NCBI RefSeq assembly: GCF_003731635.1
Contig: NZ_RCUA01000007.1
Location: forward strand, 62,124 to 126,123
Source: Marisediminitalea oceani
Lineage (GTDB): Bacteria > Pseudomonadota > Gammaproteobacteria > Enterobacterales > Alteromonadaceae
DNA: 64,000 nucleotides
Direction of reading: 5' to 3'
Shown here: piece after piece, positions 54,485 through 63,115 of the stretch
Layout: each line of letters opens with the position of its first letter
How positions within the stretch are numbered: the stretch's first letter is position 1
The notes under the pieces: model-generated
Told to the model about the DNA's origin: nothing
Databases searched by the model: none
Seen by the model: only the letters and a program-made list of their open reading frames with translations
Program-made: the position numbers and the translations under genes

Positions 54485-54508
54485 ATTGCGAAATCACTAA
54501 ATCGCAAT
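54485..54508. promoter_or_regulatory. Candidate XylR operator in the xylB-xylR divergent region
   Basis: An inverted repeat ATTGCGA-N10-TCGCAAT lies 36 bp before xylB. The spacing of about two helix turns between arm centres suits a dimeric AraC-type regulator. The neighbouring CGAAAATTTG and the AT-rich tract to 54680 probably hold both promoters. Confidence 0.5.
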
Positions 54509-54680
54509 TACGAAAATTTGTTACTTTTTTGTTAATTCGAACAAGGTGTATTAGTATGCTCCGAAACAAGAAATATCGTAAAAAAAAGTTATTTAATTTA
54601 AATAAAGTGGTTAATTGGTATACAGCTTTCGGGCAAAACAATAATCACTATGGGCACAATCGGCTAGCACGGAGCAGTTC

Positions 54681-55883
54681 ATGTTTGAGAATAAACACAG
54701 TATTACGCTTTTATTTAATGCCAATAAAATTTATGACCGACGCATTATTGCGGGTGTAGGTGACTACCTGCAAACCTCAAAGGTTGACTGGGATCTGTAT
54801 CTGGAAGAAGACTTTATGGCGCGACTCGACCATTTGGATGAATGGAGTGGTGACGGCATTATCGCCGATTATGATAACCCGGAAATTCAGGCTGCTCTGC
54901 ATAAGGCCAATGTACCGGTGGTGGGCATAGGCGGCTCTTACGAGAATCCGGCCGATTATCCCGATGTGCCTTATGTTGCAACCGATAACTACGCCCTCAT
55001 CCAGGCTGCCTTTGAGCACCTCAGACAAAAAGGTATCCAGCGCTTTGCCTTTTATGGTGCTCCGGTGAATGAGCATCATCGCTGGGCTCAGGAACGTGAA
55101 AATGCGGTATTAGAGATCACCCGTTCACAGGGTTACGAGTGTCATGTTTACCGTGGACACCCGGTACGACCCGAAACCTGGCAATACACAACCAAGCGTC
55201 TGGCCGACTGGCTGAGAAGCTTGCCTACACCGGTGGGGATTATTGCGGTTACCGACTCGCGAGCTCGCCACTTACTGCAGGTGTGTGACCATATCGGTAT
55301 GCTTATACCGGATAAGATGTCGGTAATTGGTATAGACGATGATGAACTGGCCCGTTATCTGAGCCGGGTGAGCCTGAGCTCAGTGCGTCAGGGGTGTTTT
55401 GAAATGGGGGTGCAGGCGGCTAAAACCCTGCACCGGATCCTTAAAGGCCATAATAAGCCACGTAAACCTGTGCTTATCCCGCCTGAATGTGTTGCTGAGC
55501 GTCAGTCTACCGACTTTAAAGCCATCAGCGATCCACACGTAATGCAGGCCATGCATTATATCCGGCAGAACGCCTGCCGTGGTATTAAGGTGGATCAGGT
55601 ACTCGACTACGTAGGGGTCTCCCGTTCAAACCTTGAACACCGATTTAAAGAAGAACGTGGCCACAGTATTCACAATGAGATCCACAACGAAAAACTAAGC
55701 CGTGCCTGTAAAATGCTGGAGAATTCTGACGAAGCAACCTCACAGATTGCCAAGATCTGCGGTTATCCTTCGCTGCAATATATGTATGCGGTATTCAAGA
55801 AGCACTTTGATCAAACGCCCAAGGAATATCGTGACGCCCGGCGCGATAGCGAAGAACAGGACCTGTCTTTAAAGGCCTCCTGA
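54681..55883 (+). CDS. xylR: Xylose-responsive AraC-family activator XylR
   Basis: A 400-residue regulator. Residues 1-275 form a LacI-type periplasmic-binding-like sensor (ITLLFNANKIYDRRIIAGVGDYL; VIGIDDDELARYLSRVSLSSVRQ), and residues 290-390 form the AraC/XylS DNA-binding domain (GVSRSNLEHRFKEERGHSIHNEI; SQIAKICGYPSLQYMYAVFKKHF). This layout is specific to XylR of enteric type (392 residues). It should bind D-xylose and activate xylBA and perhaps other xylan genes. Divergent from xylB, with a terminator after its stop. Confidence 0.95.
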   Translation: MFENKHSITLLFNANKIYDRRIIAGVGDYLQTSKVDWDLYLEEDFMARLDHLDEWSGDGIIADYDNPEIQAALHKANVPVVGIGGSYENPADYPDVPYVATDNYALIQAAFEHLRQKGIQRFAFYGAPVNEHHRWAQERENAVLEITRSQGYECHVYRGHPVRPETWQYTTKRLADWLRSLPTPVGIIAVTDSRARHLLQVCDHIGMLIPDKMSVIGIDDDELARYLSRVSLSSVRQGCFEMGVQAAKTLHRILKGHNKPRKPVLIPPECVAERQSTDFKAISDPHVMQAMHYIRQNACRGIKVDQVLDYVGVSRSNLEHRFKEERGHSIHNEIHNEKLSRACKMLENSDEATSQIAKICGYPSLQYMYAVFKKHFDQTPKEYRDARRDSEEQDLSLKAS

Positions 55884-55894
55884 AAGTGAAAGCA

Positions 55895-55935
55895 GGAAGC
55901 AGGTTTGAGTAATATCACCTGCTTCCGCAAGTTTT
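55895..55935 (+). terminator. Probable terminator after xylR
   Basis: A 10-bp perfect stem (GGAAGCAGGT / ACCTGCTTCC) with a 12-base loop, then GCAAGTTTTA. The T-run is short. Confidence 0.65.
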
Positions 55936-56138
55936 ACTACTGATCTTTCCCACACTGCGAACCTCTATTTTTATCAGGGGCTTAGCCCAGTTCGGCTGGT
56001 CTCTGCCCAGACTTTGTTTATTTACATTTGGTTCACAAAAAACGCAATTCTGGTTGAGATTTTTCATAACGCCAACGCGTTGAAGCCTTGCTGGCTTTAA
56101 CGTTAAATGCCAGTCACATTAGTACACAGAGAATGTTT

Positions 56139-57827
56139 ATGAAGCAGCGTGTTATTCTATCGTTACTGACAGGTTTGTTGATGACCGGGTGTAATTCTCC
56201 TGGGTCCTCAGGGTCTGCACAGCAGGCAGCGGCTAAGCCAGAGGCGATGTCTGCAGAAGTGACCTTTGACTGGTTTAAGTATGCTACGCCGAATAACCGC
56301 CCCACGGCACCCGCCGGCGAATTTGCCAACCCGGTTTTGCCTGGCTTCTATCCTGATCCGTCGATTACAAAAAAAGGAGAAGACTACTACCTGACTACGT
56401 CTTCTTTTAGTTATACCCCCGGTTTGCCGATTCTGCGCAGTAAGAATCTAACCGACTGGGAACTCGTGGGGTATGCGCTGGATCGCGAAGCGCAAATGGA
56501 ATTCTCCGGTTCGCGTATATCGCGTGGCATTTTTGCGCCGACCATTCGCTACCATGATGGCCTGTTTTATATCATTACCACCGCAATAGACAATGGCGGT
56601 AACTTCATTATTACTGCCAGCGATCCGGCTGGACCCTGGTCTGAACCCATCTGGTTACAGGAAGTCGGTGGTATCGACCCGGACATCTTCTTCGATGACG
56701 ATGGCCGTGTGTACATCACTCATAATGAAGCCCCTCCTGGCGAACCTTTGTATAACGGCCACCGGGCAATCTGGATGTGGGAGTACGATCCCGCCGCTCA
56801 GAAGGTGTTACCCGACAGCCGTAAACTGCTGGTGAATGGCGGTGTAGATATCAGCCAGGAGCCGATCTGGATTGAAGCGCCGCATATCTACAAAGTGAAC
56901 GACTGGTATTACTTATCCTGTGCCGAGGGTGGCACCGGGCCACAACACTCCCAGGTGGTATTCCGCACACGTTCTCTGGATGAGCCTTTTATTCCTTATG
57001 AAAATAATCCGATTCTGACCCAGCGGGATCTTAGCTGGCCGCGACCCAATCCGGTGGATACTGCAGGTCACGCCGATATGATTCAGACTGACGCCGGTGA
57101 GTGGTGGGCAGTATTTCTGGGCACCCGGCCTTATGAGAACTTCCTGTATAATACCGGTCGGGATACTTTTTTACTGCCCGTGGAGTGGCGTAACGAATGG
57201 CCGCATATACTACCGGCAAAAACGCCTATCCCACCTACTAGTCCGCGTCCGGCCGGTTTAAGCAAACAGCAGGGGACCGACTTTTATGATTGGTCAGATG
57301 AATTCAACGGCAACCAGCTCAGCGTGCGATGGCAAACGCCGAGGGATTTCGATCGCCATTGGGTAAGTATAGAAAATGGTGTACTGGCCATGTCGCCACT
57401 GGAAAACCCGCTGTATACCAAAGAGATGGTTAGTTATGTGGGTTCCCACCAGGCTGCAGCATCGTTTGCGGCCAGCACCGAAGTGACCATAGCCAAAGCC
57501 TCAACTGCAGAGGCCGGTCTGGCGGCTTTTCAAAGTGCCGCCTACCACTATTTTCTTGGGGTACGTGGTGAACAAGGTCACTATGAGGCGTTTGTTGAAC
57601 AGGTGGTTGACGGCAAGGTAACCACCGTTGCCCGCCGGGCGCTGACAACCGAAGTAGGTGAACCTGTAAAAGTGAAAGTGCACGGCGAGGGAGCATTAAT
57701 CGAATTTGCTGTTGAACAGAAAGGTGAGTGGCTGGCGGTTGGCGAACCGCAGGATGCTACCTGGCTGAGTACACAAAAAGCGGGTGGCTTTGTTGGCACC
57801 ACTATTGGCCCGCACGCCAGAAAATAA
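56139..57827 (+). CDS. GH43 beta-xylosidase/arabinofuranosidase, lipoprotein
   Basis: A 562-residue lipoprotein (lipobox LMTGC, Cys 18). ATG 56139 is preferred; ATG 56133 adds two residues, and a codon at 56088 would add an unlikely leader. Five-blade GH43 propeller: base Asp73 in GFYPDPSI, Asp near 181 in GIDPDIFFDDDG and acid Glu near 246 in WIEAPHIYK. A C-terminal lectin-like domain (about 385-560, DEFNGNQLSVRWQTPR) is typical of beta-xylosidases of this family. It would remove xylose or arabinose units from oligomers. GH115 follows after 14 bp. Confidence 0.92.
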   Translation: MKQRVILSLLTGLLMTGCNSPGSSGSAQQAAAKPEAMSAEVTFDWFKYATPNNRPTAPAGEFANPVLPGFYPDPSITKKGEDYYLTTSSFSYTPGLPILRSKNLTDWELVGYALDREAQMEFSGSRISRGIFAPTIRYHDGLFYIITTAIDNGGNFIITASDPAGPWSEPIWLQEVGGIDPDIFFDDDGRVYITHNEAPPGEPLYNGHRAIWMWEYDPAAQKVLPDSRKLLVNGGVDISQEPIWIEAPHIYKVNDWYYLSCAEGGTGPQHSQVVFRTRSLDEPFIPYENNPILTQRDLSWPRPNPVDTAGHADMIQTDAGEWWAVFLGTRPYENFLYNTGRDTFLLPVEWRNEWPHILPAKTPIPPTSPRPAGLSKQQGTDFYDWSDEFNGNQLSVRWQTPRDFDRHWVSIENGVLAMSPLENPLYTKEMVSYVGSHQAAASFAASTEVTIAKASTAEAGLAAFQSAAYHYFLGVRGEQGHYEAFVEQVVDGKVTTVARRALTTEVGEPVKVKVHGEGALIEFAVEQKGEWLAVGEPQDATWLSTQKAGGFVGTTIGPHARK

Positions 57828-57841
57828 TCAGAGATAAAGGC

Positions 57842-60688
57842 ATGTTAAAGCGCTTTGTTAGTATTTTACTGCTGTGTCTCTGTACACCTGCCCTGGCGAG
57901 TGAGTATGTTGCCCATCAGTTTGCGGCAGGCGATTTCGTGGTGGCCGACAGCGCCAGAGAAAAAACGGCGACTATTTGGGTAGACAGGAAAGCCAATCCG
58001 GGGATCAGAATGGCGGCTGAATCGCTGCAGCAGGATATCCTCCGGGTCACCGGTCTTAAACCACGCCTAACCAGCAACACAGAAGGTTTGTCGGGCCATG
58101 TGATCATTATTGGCGAGCGCGGCCAGGCTGCGCTGGTGGATAAACTGATTGGCAGTAATCAACTGACCGTACAGGCAAAAGCCCGGCAGTGGGAAGGTTA
58201 TCAGCTCGATACGGTGGCGAGCCCGCTCCCTGGCGTTGAACAGGCCTGGGTGATTAGCGGAAATGACCGCCGGGGCGTGATTTTTGGCATCTATGACCTG
58301 AGCGAAAAAATCGGTGTGTCGCCCTGGTATTGGTGGGCCGATGTGCCGGTAGTCACCCATGACAAGCTCTTTATTAAAGCCGACACCCACATTAGCGATG
58401 CGCCCAAGGTGAAATACCGGGGGATCTTCCTTAACGATGAAGCCCCGGCCCTTACCGGTATGGTGCACGAGCAGTTCGGTGGCTATAACGCGAAGTTTTA
58501 TAAGCATGTTTTTGAGCTGCTGTTGCGGCTGAAGTCTAACTTTTTATGGCCGGCGATGTGGAACAATGCGTTTGCCGATGACGATCCGCAAAATACGTAT
58601 CTGGCCAACGATATGGGCATAGTGATGAGTACTTCACACCACGAGCCTATGATGCGCGCCGACAAAGAGTGGAACCGCTATGGCAGTGGCCCCTGGGAAT
58701 ATTCTACTAACCCTGAAAAGCTTTACGAATTCTGGGTTGAAGGCGCTAAACGTTACAAAGATAAAGAGGGTATTTTTACCCTGGGAATGCGGGGGCAGGC
58801 TGATACGCCCATGAGCGAAGGTGAAAATATCGGTCTGCTGGAGAGAATTGTTCACGACCAACGCGAAATTCTTGCGGATGTAATGGATAAGCCACTTACT
58901 GAGGTACCTCAGGTGTGGGCGCTGTACAAAGAAGTGCAGGGCTTTTATGAGCGCGGTATGCGCGTGCCGGATGATGTGACATTACTTTGGTCTGATGATA
59001 ATGCCGGCAATATTCGACGCCTGCCAACCGAGGCTGAGCGCGGCCGTAGCGGCGGTGCCGGGGTGTATTATCACTTCGATTATGTGGGCGGCCCGCGGTC
59101 TTACCGGTGGATCAATACCGTGCCGCTGGGTAAGGTTTGGGAGCAAATGAATCTCGCCTGGGAATATGGTGCAGATAAAATCTGGATCACCAACGTAGGC
59201 GACTTAAAGCCGATGGAATTACCTATCAGTTTTTTCCTGGCGCAGGCCTGGGATCCGGAAGCGTTTAACGCGCAGTCTGCCAAACGGTTTACCCGGGAAT
59301 GGGCGGCGAGTCAGTTTAATGGCCAGTTTACCAATGACATTGCAGAATTACTGACAGTTTATACGCTCCAAAACGGCCGACGTAAGCCCGAAGCACTGAG
59401 CCCGGAAACATACAGCGTACTGAATTACAACGAAGCCGACCGGATAAGCAAAACACTGGCCGAAGCGGCGGATAAAGCCAATAGCATTTATGAGCGCATC
59501 GACAGTGATTATCAGGATGCTTTCTTCCAGCTGGTTGCGCATCCGGTATGGGCTACCCAGGCTATGTTTGAGTTAAACCGGGCTCAGGCGCTGAATGCTC
59601 TGTATGCCGAACAGGACCGCGCTTCTACGTCGGCCATGGCGGCCACAGTTAACGCGTGGTTTGAACGGGATGCCGAGCTTACTGAGATTTATCACAGTAT
59701 TAAGGGCGGTAAATGGAACCGTATGATGTCGCAGCCACACATTGGCTATGTGTACTGGAATAACCCGCCGGCCAATATCCCACCGGTAGTTCAGACCAAA
59801 GCGCTGGCACAACCTGCTGTGGCTGATATGGGCGTTTCTGTTGAGGGTAGTCGTGCTTACTGGCCAGCCACCGGCGGATTGTCGCTGCCCGAATTTACGC
59901 TCTATGGCGAAGCAACTCGCACCTTTACCGTGTACAACCGGCAGGGCAAGGCTTTCAACTGGTCGGCAAAGGCCTCACAGCCCTGGATCATTCTGGGCAA
60001 AAATGGCGGTGAGTTGCTGGCTGATACGCCCGTGCCAGTTTCCATTGACTGGTCTCAGTTAGAGGCTGGCCATCACGAAGGCACTATAAATGTGAAAGGT
60101 ACCGGCTGGGGCGGCGCGAACATCAAAGTTACTGCGCACAAACCAGAACTGACTGCCAGGCCGGTTAGCGGCGACTTTATTGAAGTAGACGGTTACGTGG
60201 CGATGAATGCCAGCGAGGCCAAGGTGAAATCGACCCCGAATGGCAGTTGGCATAAGGTCGCAGTGCACGGGCGCACAGGCCAGGCGATGAGTGCGGCATT
60301 GCCGCCGTATTCCAGCCTGACACACCAACAGGCGCCGGCACTGGAATTCCCGGTATTCTTTACCTCTACCGGCGAGTTTCCGCTAACGCTGCAGTTATCG
60401 CCTTCTTTGCCGTTTGATGAGGCAACGGGCATTAAGGTGGCATTAACCCTGGATGGTGAACATGTGGCTACACTGGCGCTGCCTTCACAAAAAGACAAGC
60501 AAGCCTGGGCGCAGGGGGTAATGGATAACGTGAAAGAACTCACTACTACATTGCCTGTGACTAAGGCTGGTCGTCACCGTCTGGCGGTAAAAGCCTTAAC
60601 GCCAGGAGCCGTATTGCAGCGGGTAATTGTGGACACCGGTAATCTAAAGCCCAGCTATCTCGGACCGCCGGAAAGACGCGCACCCTAA
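57842..60688 (+). CDS. GH115 xylan alpha-1,2-glucuronidase
   Basis: A 948-residue exported enzyme with a signal peptide (cleaved near ALA-SEY, residue 19). Characteristic GH115 blocks: YRGIFLNDEAPALTGMV, KFYKHVFELLLRLKSNFLWP, MWNNAFADDDPQN, GMVMSTSHHEPMMR-like (GIVMSTSHHEPMMRADKEW) and DVTLLWSDDNAGNIRRLP. The C-terminal beta domain follows at about 690-945. It removes (4-O-methyl)-glucuronic acid from inner xylose residues. ATG 57842 is chosen as the codon that gives the signal peptide; an earlier in-frame start at 57728 lies inside GH43. Same transcript as GH43. Confidence 0.95.
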   Translation: MLKRFVSILLLCLCTPALASEYVAHQFAAGDFVVADSAREKTATIWVDRKANPGIRMAAESLQQDILRVTGLKPRLTSNTEGLSGHVIIIGERGQAALVDKLIGSNQLTVQAKARQWEGYQLDTVASPLPGVEQAWVISGNDRRGVIFGIYDLSEKIGVSPWYWWADVPVVTHDKLFIKADTHISDAPKVKYRGIFLNDEAPALTGMVHEQFGGYNAKFYKHVFELLLRLKSNFLWPAMWNNAFADDDPQNTYLANDMGIVMSTSHHEPMMRADKEWNRYGSGPWEYSTNPEKLYEFWVEGAKRYKDKEGIFTLGMRGQADTPMSEGENIGLLERIVHDQREILADVMDKPLTEVPQVWALYKEVQGFYERGMRVPDDVTLLWSDDNAGNIRRLPTEAERGRSGGAGVYYHFDYVGGPRSYRWINTVPLGKVWEQMNLAWEYGADKIWITNVGDLKPMELPISFFLAQAWDPEAFNAQSAKRFTREWAASQFNGQFTNDIAELLTVYTLQNGRRKPEALSPETYSVLNYNEADRISKTLAEAADKANSIYERIDSDYQDAFFQLVAHPVWATQAMFELNRAQALNALYAEQDRASTSAMAATVNAWFERDAELTEIYHSIKGGKWNRMMSQPHIGYVYWNNPPANIPPVVQTKALAQPAVADMGVSVEGSRAYWPATGGLSLPEFTLYGEATRTFTVYNRQGKAFNWSAKASQPWIILGKNGGELLADTPVPVSIDWSQLEAGHHEGTINVKGTGWGGANIKVTAHKPELTARPVSGDFIEVDGYVAMNASEAKVKSTPNGSWHKVAVHGRTGQAMSAALPPYSSLTHQQAPALEFPVFFTSTGEFPLTLQLSPSLPFDEATGIKVALTLDGEHVATLALPSQKDKQAWAQGVMDNVKELTTTLPVTKAGRHRLAVKALTPGAVLQRVIVDTGNLKPSYLGPPERRAP

Positions 60689-60697
60689 AATAAATAT

Positions 60698-60769
60698 TAA
60701 GGGGTCAGAGTACTTGAAGTTCACTCAATCAAGGGGTCAGGTACATGAATGTACCTGACCCCTTGATTG
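60698..60769. repeat. Long perfect hairpin with ggggtcag motifs (REP-like, possible RAYT footprint)
   Basis: CAATCAAGGGGTCAGGTACAT (60726-60746; given here as CAATCAAGGGGTCAGG + TACAT) pairs perfectly with 60749-60769, giving about 20 bp with a minimal loop. A second head AAGGGGTCAGAGTACTTGAA lies just before it at 60699-60718. Such ggggtcag/ctgacccc palindromes are, from memory, associated with REP-type elements and RAYT transposases in gammaproteobacteria. No transposase gene is present. It may also end transcripts from both sides. Confidence 0.7.
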
Positions 60770-60773
60770 TCTT

Positions 60774-61868
60774 TTAGAAGCTAACCTGCTCCCCTTCGTT
60801 GAGAATGTGTAAGGGAATCTCGGAAGCTAAACGTTCATGCATGGTTAGCAGCCGAAAGAGGGCAGAGTGTGAGGTTTTATCGCCCATCTTCCAGCTGTTA
60901 TTACCATAACCCCATGGGACCATCACTTTGCAGTTAAGCTCTTTTGCTGCGATAAGAGCATCTTCCGGTGTCATATGGACTTTTCTGTAAAAGGCTGGTG
61001 ATTCTGCGCTGAAATAGGAAGCAATGGGCAGCAAGCACACGTCAATCTCCCCGTACTTTTCTCTTATCTGCTTAAAGTGGGGCGAATAACCAGTGTCGCC
61101 AGCAAAAAATAAAGTGTTGCCCTGATGTTCGAGCAGCCAACCACCCCACAGGGTTTTGTTCTCGTCTTCATACAGATAAGGCACCAGAATCCGGTTGCTA
61201 AAGTGATGGCCGGGGACAAAATGCACGTTCATTTTGCCTAGCGGTTTACTGGCATACCAGGCCATTTCGGTAATGTTAAAATCACCGTCGGGAAAGTGCT
61301 CAGCAAAACCTAGAGGCGTTAAAAACGCCGTATCGGCAGAGAATGCCTGGATATCGCCTTTGTTGAAGTGATCATAATGAATGTGCGAATACATAACCGC
61401 ATCGGTTGCATTAAGCACCGAGTCCGAGGGCTGTTGCGGTTCGTTACGATTAAAGCCGGCCGACAGGCGAAAGGCCCAGTTTACCGGCCAGTCAAACTGA
61501 TTAAATACCGGGTCGAACAAAAACTGTTGGTTATCCGGGGTGGTAATGCGAAAGCTGGCGTGACCATACCATTTAACCGTATACCCGGTGTCGAGCGACA
61601 ATGGCGTAGAATCACCGTTGTAAGTGCACTGTTCCATAGGCTCGTTGCAAGTCAGAAGCTCACTGGGCTGGTAGCAGTCTTCGTTGCAGGTTACCGGGTA
61701 ATCTTTAAATTTGGGAAACAAATTAATAAAGCGGTCCTGATAGCCCTCCATGCTGGAATATTTCACCACCGAATCGGGCGGTGTTAACCGTTCTGTTTGG
61801 TTAATGCTGCTACAGGCTGCAATACAAAGCGCAAGCGCTGAGGCAAGCGAAAAAGCAATGTACTTCAC
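60774..61868 (-). CDS. Metallo-beta-lactamase-fold lipoprotein (NAPE-PLD/UlaG-like)
   Basis: A 364-residue predicted lipoprotein (lipobox CIAAC, Cys 19). The core has VKWYGHASFRI near residue 100, the zinc motif YSHIHYDHFNKGD near 160, FVPGHHFSN near 217, LFFAGDTGYSPHF near 252 and PWGYGNNSW near 325. This layout fits the lactamase_B_2 group that includes N-acyl-phosphatidylethanolamine phospholipase D-like proteins. An N-terminal Cys-rich stretch (CNEDCYQPSELLTCNEPMEQC) is unusual. Convergent on GH115, its stop lies at the hairpin. No link to xylan use is evident. Confidence 0.85.
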   Translation of the reverse strand: MKYIAFSLASALALCIAACSSINQTERLTPPDSVVKYSSMEGYQDRFINLFPKFKDYPVTCNEDCYQPSELLTCNEPMEQCTYNGDSTPLSLDTGYTVKWYGHASFRITTPDNQQFLFDPVFNQFDWPVNWAFRLSAGFNRNEPQQPSDSVLNATDAVMYSHIHYDHFNKGDIQAFSADTAFLTPLGFAEHFPDGDFNITEMAWYASKPLGKMNVHFVPGHHFSNRILVPYLYEDENKTLWGGWLLEHQGNTLFFAGDTGYSPHFKQIREKYGEIDVCLLPIASYFSAESPAFYRKVHMTPEDALIAAKELNCKVMVPWGYGNNSWKMGDKTSHSALFRLLTMHERLASEIPLHILNEGEQVSF

Positions 61869-62125
61869 TGATGTTAAGTTCCCTTCAAATGTTCCAACGG
61901 TAAGTTTACCAACTCACGGCCGGCGACAAACGCAAAAAGTTGTAAACAAACTTAACGGCGGTAGAAGGATAGTGAAGTTTCCTGTCAGTAAAGGCTGCTT
62001 AAGGCGAAATGTGGACATTCAGTTTCAAATTATTTCCCTTTGATTGCTTTCTTCTATCCAGGTTTGTTTAACTTAATACATAGTGAAATAGTGCTTATTG
62101 CTTCGAGATGGAGGACAAACCTTAA

Positions 62126-62998
62126 ATGAAACTCAAAGAGTCAACGGTTCACTACCTATGGGTTTTCGGTAGTATAGGCACCTTCGCCCTTGTTGCTTTG
62201 GCAGGTTGGGAAATGGCAGAGCATTCTATTTGGTTTGAACAGTATTGGTCTCACAAGCCATCACGTTTTCTGATTATTTTTGCAGGAACGCTAACCACCA
62301 TAGGTCTTGCCGCATATACATACTCCTACTTCTGGGGACGCAAAAAGTTTATAAGGACTTACAAGGAAATAAACAGAACAGAGTTGAATGAGTCCAGAGA
62401 TGGAGAGCTAATTAGAATTCAGGGAGAGTTGGTACTTCTCGGTGAGCCTTTAATCGCACCACTTTCTCAGAAGGAGTGCGCTGCGTATGAGACGATAGCT
62501 CAAATAGAGGAAGAAGTTGCAACTGTAAGCGGTAGTGAGACAAATGTTGGCTCTCGGACAATTTGGCAAACTATTAAACACATTAATAAAGCCAAAGACT
62601 TTTTGATTCGATCTGAGGGTTCATACGCTCTGATTCGAGTAGCGCAAGGTAATCTTAAAATTAGTTTAGATATGATCCACGATGAACAACATTACAAAAA
62701 GGACCGGGGCGGTTTTCTTACTGAAGAGGAAAATTCATTAAGACGAAATACTCTGGAGAGCATGGACCTGCCTACCAAGCCATATGTCGGCGTTTACTCC
62801 CGGAATATTAGATTTCAAGAGGGTGTATTGGAACAAGGGGAGCAAGTCGCAGTAAGAGGTACAGGAACTTGGACAAGTACAGATACTGACGAATTAAGTT
62901 TTCTCTTTGGCCAGGGAGTCAAAAAAGTTTATGAAATTGAGAATTCTGAAGAATTCCAACTTTACTTTAGTGACTCATCAGCTGTACTTGAAAAGTAG
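62126..62998 (+). CDS. GIDE-like membrane protein of unknown function
   Basis: A 290-residue protein with two N-terminal transmembrane helices (about 10-27 and 48-69), then a soluble domain. GELIRIQGELVLLGEPLIAPLSQKECAAYE (around residues 92-121; key parts IAPLSQKECAAYE) resembles the GIDE/BAM domain of MULAN-type proteins, which also sits next to membrane helices. The RING finger of the eukaryotic forms is absent. Base composition is more AT-rich than the surrounding genes, which hints at transfer. AGATGGAGG precedes ATG 62126. Single gene, between two unrelated minus-strand genes. Confidence 0.75.
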   Translation: MKLKESTVHYLWVFGSIGTFALVALAGWEMAEHSIWFEQYWSHKPSRFLIIFAGTLTTIGLAAYTYSYFWGRKKFIRTYKEINRTELNESRDGELIRIQGELVLLGEPLIAPLSQKECAAYETIAQIEEEVATVSGSETNVGSRTIWQTIKHINKAKDFLIRSEGSYALIRVAQGNLKISLDMIHDEQHYKKDRGGFLTEEENSLRRNTLESMDLPTKPYVGVYSRNIRFQEGVLEQGEQVAVRGTGTWTSTDTDELSFLFGQGVKKVYEIENSEEFQLYFSDSSAVLEK

Positions 62999-63044
62999 AA
63001 ACTTCAATTCGAAAATCTATATCGATGTCCTACGTACCAAGCAT

Positions 63045-63071
63045 AAAAAAAGCCAGCGACTAAGCGCTGGC
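63045..63071 (-). terminator. Rho-independent terminator after the sugar symporter gene
   Basis: A 7-bp stem (GCCAGCG / CGCTGGC, loop ACTAAG) followed by seven T on the minus strand, 45 bp past the symporter stop. Confidence 0.88.
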
Positions 63072-63115
63072 GAGTGGTGACTTTTATTATGATTATAGTG
63101 TGGGAGTGATTTTGT

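Noticed and set aside
54529..54759. 76-residue plus-strand open frame before xylR
   Set aside because: It spans the AT-rich promoter region and the xylR start in another frame; no ribosome site or recognisable protein.
57728..57841. Upstream extension of the GH115 gene into GH43
   Set aside because: The added 38 residues are a frame-shifted reading of GH43 and would bury the signal peptide that starts at 57842.
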